The notes beneath the pieces are model-generated. The model was given only the letters and a program-made list of their open reading frames with translations, searched no databases and was not told the DNA's origin. 46,855 nucleotides of DNA from Clostridia bacterium (GTDB taxonomy: Bacteria; Bacillota; Clostridia; TANB77; CAG-508), in the NCBI GenBank assembly GCA_017456555.1, contig JAFTJF010000002.1:1-46855 (forward strand). The letters are read 5' to 3'. Below are positions 44,715-46,855 of this stretch, in pieces. Within the stretch, counting starts at the first letter, position 1. Each line of letters starts with the position of its first letter. The translations under genes were made by a program, and so were the position numbers.

Positions 44715-45098
44715 ATGGAAAAAAAGCAAAAAATAGGAATAGCATTACTAATATTATTAATGATAGCGACAATTGGGGGATGTATGTTGAAAATATATTC
44801 AGAAATGTCTGAAAGTCAAGATATGGCAACAGGAAATTATTATACAAAAGTTTCATATTATGAAGCTGAATTTTTAGGAAAATTTACTAGAACACCAAGA
44901 AGAATGAGTAGTAGAGGACAAACATATGACAAATTTAAATTAATAGAAAGTGGTGAGATAGTAGAAATAGCATGTGGTTTTAACAGTGGACATACCGGAG
45001 AAAAATATGTCACAATAGCTGCTATTGATTATTATAGTAAAGATTCAAATAAACACCTATATCAACAATTAGTTGTAGAAAATATTTTAGAAAAATAA
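44715..45098 (+). CDS. Small exported or lipoprotein-like protein
   Basis: The 127-residue product is not recognised. The N-terminus MEKKQKIGIALLILLMIATIGGC is a positive, hydrophobic signal ending in IGGC, a poor but possible lipobox with Cys23. The rest, about 100 residues, contains a compact beta-rich stretch (YDKFKLIESGEIVEIACGFNSGHTGEKYVTIAAIDYY). It starts only 20 nt beyond the tmRNA terminator, with AGGAG 8 nt upstream, and no promoter is seen between, so it may depend on readthrough from ssrA. Confidence 0.7.
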   Translation: MEKKQKIGIALLILLMIATIGGCMLKIYSEMSESQDMATGNYYTKVSYYEAEFLGKFTRTPRRMSSRGQTYDKFKLIESGEIVEIACGFNSGHTGEKYVTIAAIDYYSKDSNKHLYQQLVVENILEK

Positions 45099-45123
45099 AT
45101 GAATTTCTTAATTTTATAAAATT

Positions 45124-45151
45124 TTGACGATTATGAAAAGTGTGATATAAT
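45124..45151 (+). promoter_or_regulatory. Promoter of the acyltransferase gene
   Basis: TTGACG (45124-45129) and TATAAT (45146-45151) with a 16-bp spacer and an extended -10 (TGA just before TATAAT). Confidence 0.7.
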
Positions 45152-45189
45152 TATATAGATATAATATGGAAATAAAGGTGAAAAAATAA

Positions 45190-45915
45190 ATGTGGAGAAT
45201 GTGTTATACAATAATTAGAAATATTTTTAAACTTCCTGGAGCACTTCATGAAATGAATAAATTGATAAAAAATTCAGAAGAGCATCCAGAAAATTATAGT
45301 GAAGAAGAAAATTATAAATATGTTCAATATGTTGTAGATGTAATGAAAAAAACAGGGCATATAAAAACTGAAGTATTTGGTCATGAAAATTTACCTAAGG
45401 AAGGTGGATATATGATGTATCCAAATCATCAAGGAAAATATGATGCTTATGGGATTATATCAGTTCATGAAAAACCATGTTCTTTTGTAATGGATATAAA
45501 TAAATCAAATGGAATTTTCATAAAACAAATAGTAGATACTTTAAAAGGTAAACGTTTGAATAAACAAAGCAATAAACAAGCAATGACAATTATTAATGAA
45601 ATGGCCAAAGATGTTGAAGCTGGTAGAAAATATATTTTGTTTCCAGAAGGGATTTTTGATAACAAAAAGAAAAATAGCTTAATTGAATTTAAAGCTGGAT
45701 GTTTTAAAATTAGTTTGAAAACTAAAACTCCAATAGTACCAGTTGTTTTAATAGATTCATATAAAGTATATAACAGTTGGGAAACTGGAGAAATAAAAAC
45801 ACAAGTTCATTTTTTAAATCCAATTTATTGGGATGAATATAAAGATATGAATACTCGTCAAATTGCAGAATTAGTAAAATCGAGAATTGCAAATAAAATT
45901 GAAGAAGTATGTTAG
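45190..45915 (+). CDS. PlsC-like 1-acyl-glycerol-3-phosphate acyltransferase
   Basis: The 241-residue enzyme should acylate lysophosphatidic acid or a related acceptor at the membrane in phospholipid synthesis. It shows NHQGKYD with H80 and D85 (the NHxxxxD catalytic motif) and FPEG with F151-G154 (acceptor-binding EGTR-like motif). No long membrane helix is obvious, only an amphipathic N-terminus (RMCYTIIRNIFKLPG). Length is typical. The acyl donor and acceptor are unknown. It lies 69 nt before a patatin-like phospholipase that has its own -10 element. Confidence 0.88.
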   Translation: MWRMCYTIIRNIFKLPGALHEMNKLIKNSEEHPENYSEEENYKYVQYVVDVMKKTGHIKTEVFGHENLPKEGGYMMYPNHQGKYDAYGIISVHEKPCSFVMDINKSNGIFIKQIVDTLKGKRLNKQSNKQAMTIINEMAKDVEAGRKYILFPEGIFDNKKKNSLIEFKAGCFKISLKTKTPIVPVVLIDSYKVYNSWETGEIKTQVHFLNPIYWDEYKDMNTRQIAELVKSRIANKIEEVC

Positions 45916-45939
45916 GTATTTTAATATAGAAAAAAGTGA

Positions 45940-45945
45940 TATAAT
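45940..45945 (+). promoter_or_regulatory. Extended -10 element before the patatin gene
   Basis: TATAAT preceded by TGA (extended -10); the -35 position has only TATTTT. The similar block GTGATATAATTA occurs before the acyltransferase, so the two genes may be controlled alike. Confidence 0.45.
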
Positions 45946-45984
45946 TAGTTTAATTGTAATAATTAATTGGGGTGTAAAGGAAAA

Positions 45985-46854
45985 ATGAAAATCGGTTTAA
46001 TAGATGTTGGTGGAGGAATGAGAGGAACCTTTGCCGTAGGTATATTAGATTTTTGTATGGAAAATAATATTAATTTTGATTGTTGTATAGGAGTTTCGGC
46101 TGGAAGTACAAATTTAATAAGTTTTTTATCAAAACAAAAAGGAAGAAATTATAGATATTATTTTGATTATGCTTTCAGAAAAGAATATAGTGGAATTAAT
46201 TGTTGGTTAAAAAATAGAAATTTTCTAAATTTGGATTACATATATGGAACATTAGCAAATTCAGATGGAGAAGATCCAATAGACTATAAAACTTTAATAG
46301 AAAATCCGGCTGAATTTATTGTAGTTGCAGAAGAGAGTGTGTCTGGTAAAACAAAATATTTTACCAAAAAAGATATAAAACAAGATAATTATAAAGTTCT
46401 ATCTGCTTCATGCAATATTCCAGTTATAAATCGACCAGTAGAAATTGATGGAGTTACATATTTTGATGGTGGTTTTGCAGATCCACTTCCAATTCAAAAA
46501 GCTTTAGATGAGGGATGTGATAAAGTAGTTATAATATTAACAAGATTAATAGATGTTCCTCGTAAACCAACAAGAGATAATTTCTTTGCTAAATTTTTAG
46601 GAATAAAATATCCAAATGCAGCAGCTAGATTATCAGATCGTGCAAGACAATATAATGAATCATTAGAATACGCAAAAAAACTTCAAGAAGAAGGAAAAGT
46701 TTTAATATTAGCACCTAAAGATGTTTATGGATTAGACACTTTAACAAGAGATAAAGATTCAATGATGAAATTATATGAAGATGGAAAAAAAGCAGCAGAA
46801 GTAATTCCTGACTGGATAAATAAAGTAAAAAATGAAAAAATAGACATAAAATAA
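45985..46854 (+). CDS. Patatin-like phospholipase
   Basis: The 289-residue serine hydrolase of the patatin/YjjU type probably cleaves acyl chains from glycerolipids. GGGMRG (9-14) is the oxyanion loop, GVSAGS carries nucleophile S38 (GxSxG), and DGG holds the dyad Asp D161. No signal peptide is visible, so it is cytoplasmic or membrane-associated. ATG 45985 is preferred; a TTG at 45967 in frame would add six residues but lacks a fitting ribosome site. The stop codon lies 1 nt before the window end, so the gene is complete. The neighbour is a PlsC-like acyltransferase, suggesting paired lipid remodelling. Confidence 0.9.
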   Translation: MKIGLIDVGGGMRGTFAVGILDFCMENNINFDCCIGVSAGSTNLISFLSKQKGRNYRYYFDYAFRKEYSGINCWLKNRNFLNLDYIYGTLANSDGEDPIDYKTLIENPAEFIVVAEESVSGKTKYFTKKDIKQDNYKVLSASCNIPVINRPVEIDGVTYFDGGFADPLPIQKALDEGCDKVVIILTRLIDVPRKPTRDNFFAKFLGIKYPNAAARLSDRARQYNESLEYAKKLQEEGKVLILAPKDVYGLDTLTRDKDSMMKLYEDGKKAAEVIPDWINKVKNEKIDIK

Positions 46855-46855
46855 A

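Noticed and set aside
1-46855. CRISPR arrays, tRNA or rRNA genes, prophage genes
   Set aside because: No regularly spaced direct repeats, no cloverleaf besides tmRNA and no phage structural genes were seen by reading both strands; a tool scan could still find weak cases.

Overview
The window is AT-rich, densely coded DNA from a low-GC Firmicute (Bacillota), most likely class Clostridia. The evidence is the split two-gene transketolase, the ftsE-ftsX-PcsB-like-ctpA cluster, zinc-ribbon forms of S14, S4, L36 and adenylate kinase, a one-piece clostridial-style tmRNA, strong AAGGAGG ribosome binding sites and consensus sigma-A promoters. AT-rich uncultured gut Clostridia fit well, but the species cannot be named from the sequence.

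Layout. 1-140 is the right end of an IS3-family insertion sequence cut by the window edge. 286-2331 is a transketolase operon. 2351-8431 is a two-gene unit with its own promoter and terminator; it encodes a giant (about 1789 residue) membrane-anchored protein with two peptidoglycan-hydrolase-like domains and a small membrane-anchored partner. 8476-14156 is a division/wall cluster: ftsE, ftsX, two tandem PcsB/EnvC-like M23 proteins and a CtpA-type S41 protease. 14327-18107 holds an 847-residue protein with an apparent ADP-ribosyltransferase-fold N-terminus and a membrane protein with calcium-loop-like repeats.

18140-35261 is the S10-spc-alpha ribosomal super-cluster in canonical order (rpsJ to rplQ, with secY, adk, map, infA and rpoA). 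It has three notable departures. rpmD (L30) is missing and replaced by a hairpin plus a promoter. secY ends in a strong terminator, after which adk has its own promoter. infA has its own promoter and leader. Many gene junctions carry a small perfect hairpin, and two of these (rplF-rplR and rpsE-rplO) share a three-segment design that allows two mutually exclusive stems.

35362-42370 carries a small membrane protein, a reverse-strand RelA/SpoT-type alarmone synthetase without HD domain, a U32 tRNA/rRNA-modification-type protein and a polytopic membrane protein. 42383-44204 is a reverse-strand dapA-dapB unit (diaminopimelate/lysine synthesis), divergent from the tmRNA gene (44299-44654). The right end has a small secreted protein, a PlsC-like acyltransferase and a patatin-like phospholipase.

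Together the genes cover translation, protein export and maturation (SecY, Map), cell-wall precursor supply and wall cleavage (DapA/DapB, FtsEX with M23 partners, CtpA, giant hydrolase), and stress control (alarmone synthetase, tmRNA). The best candidates for undescribed biology are the two switch-like RNA elements in the spc operon, the ART-fold protein, and the giant hydrolase unit. No CRISPR array, tRNA, rRNA or complete mobile element was seen.
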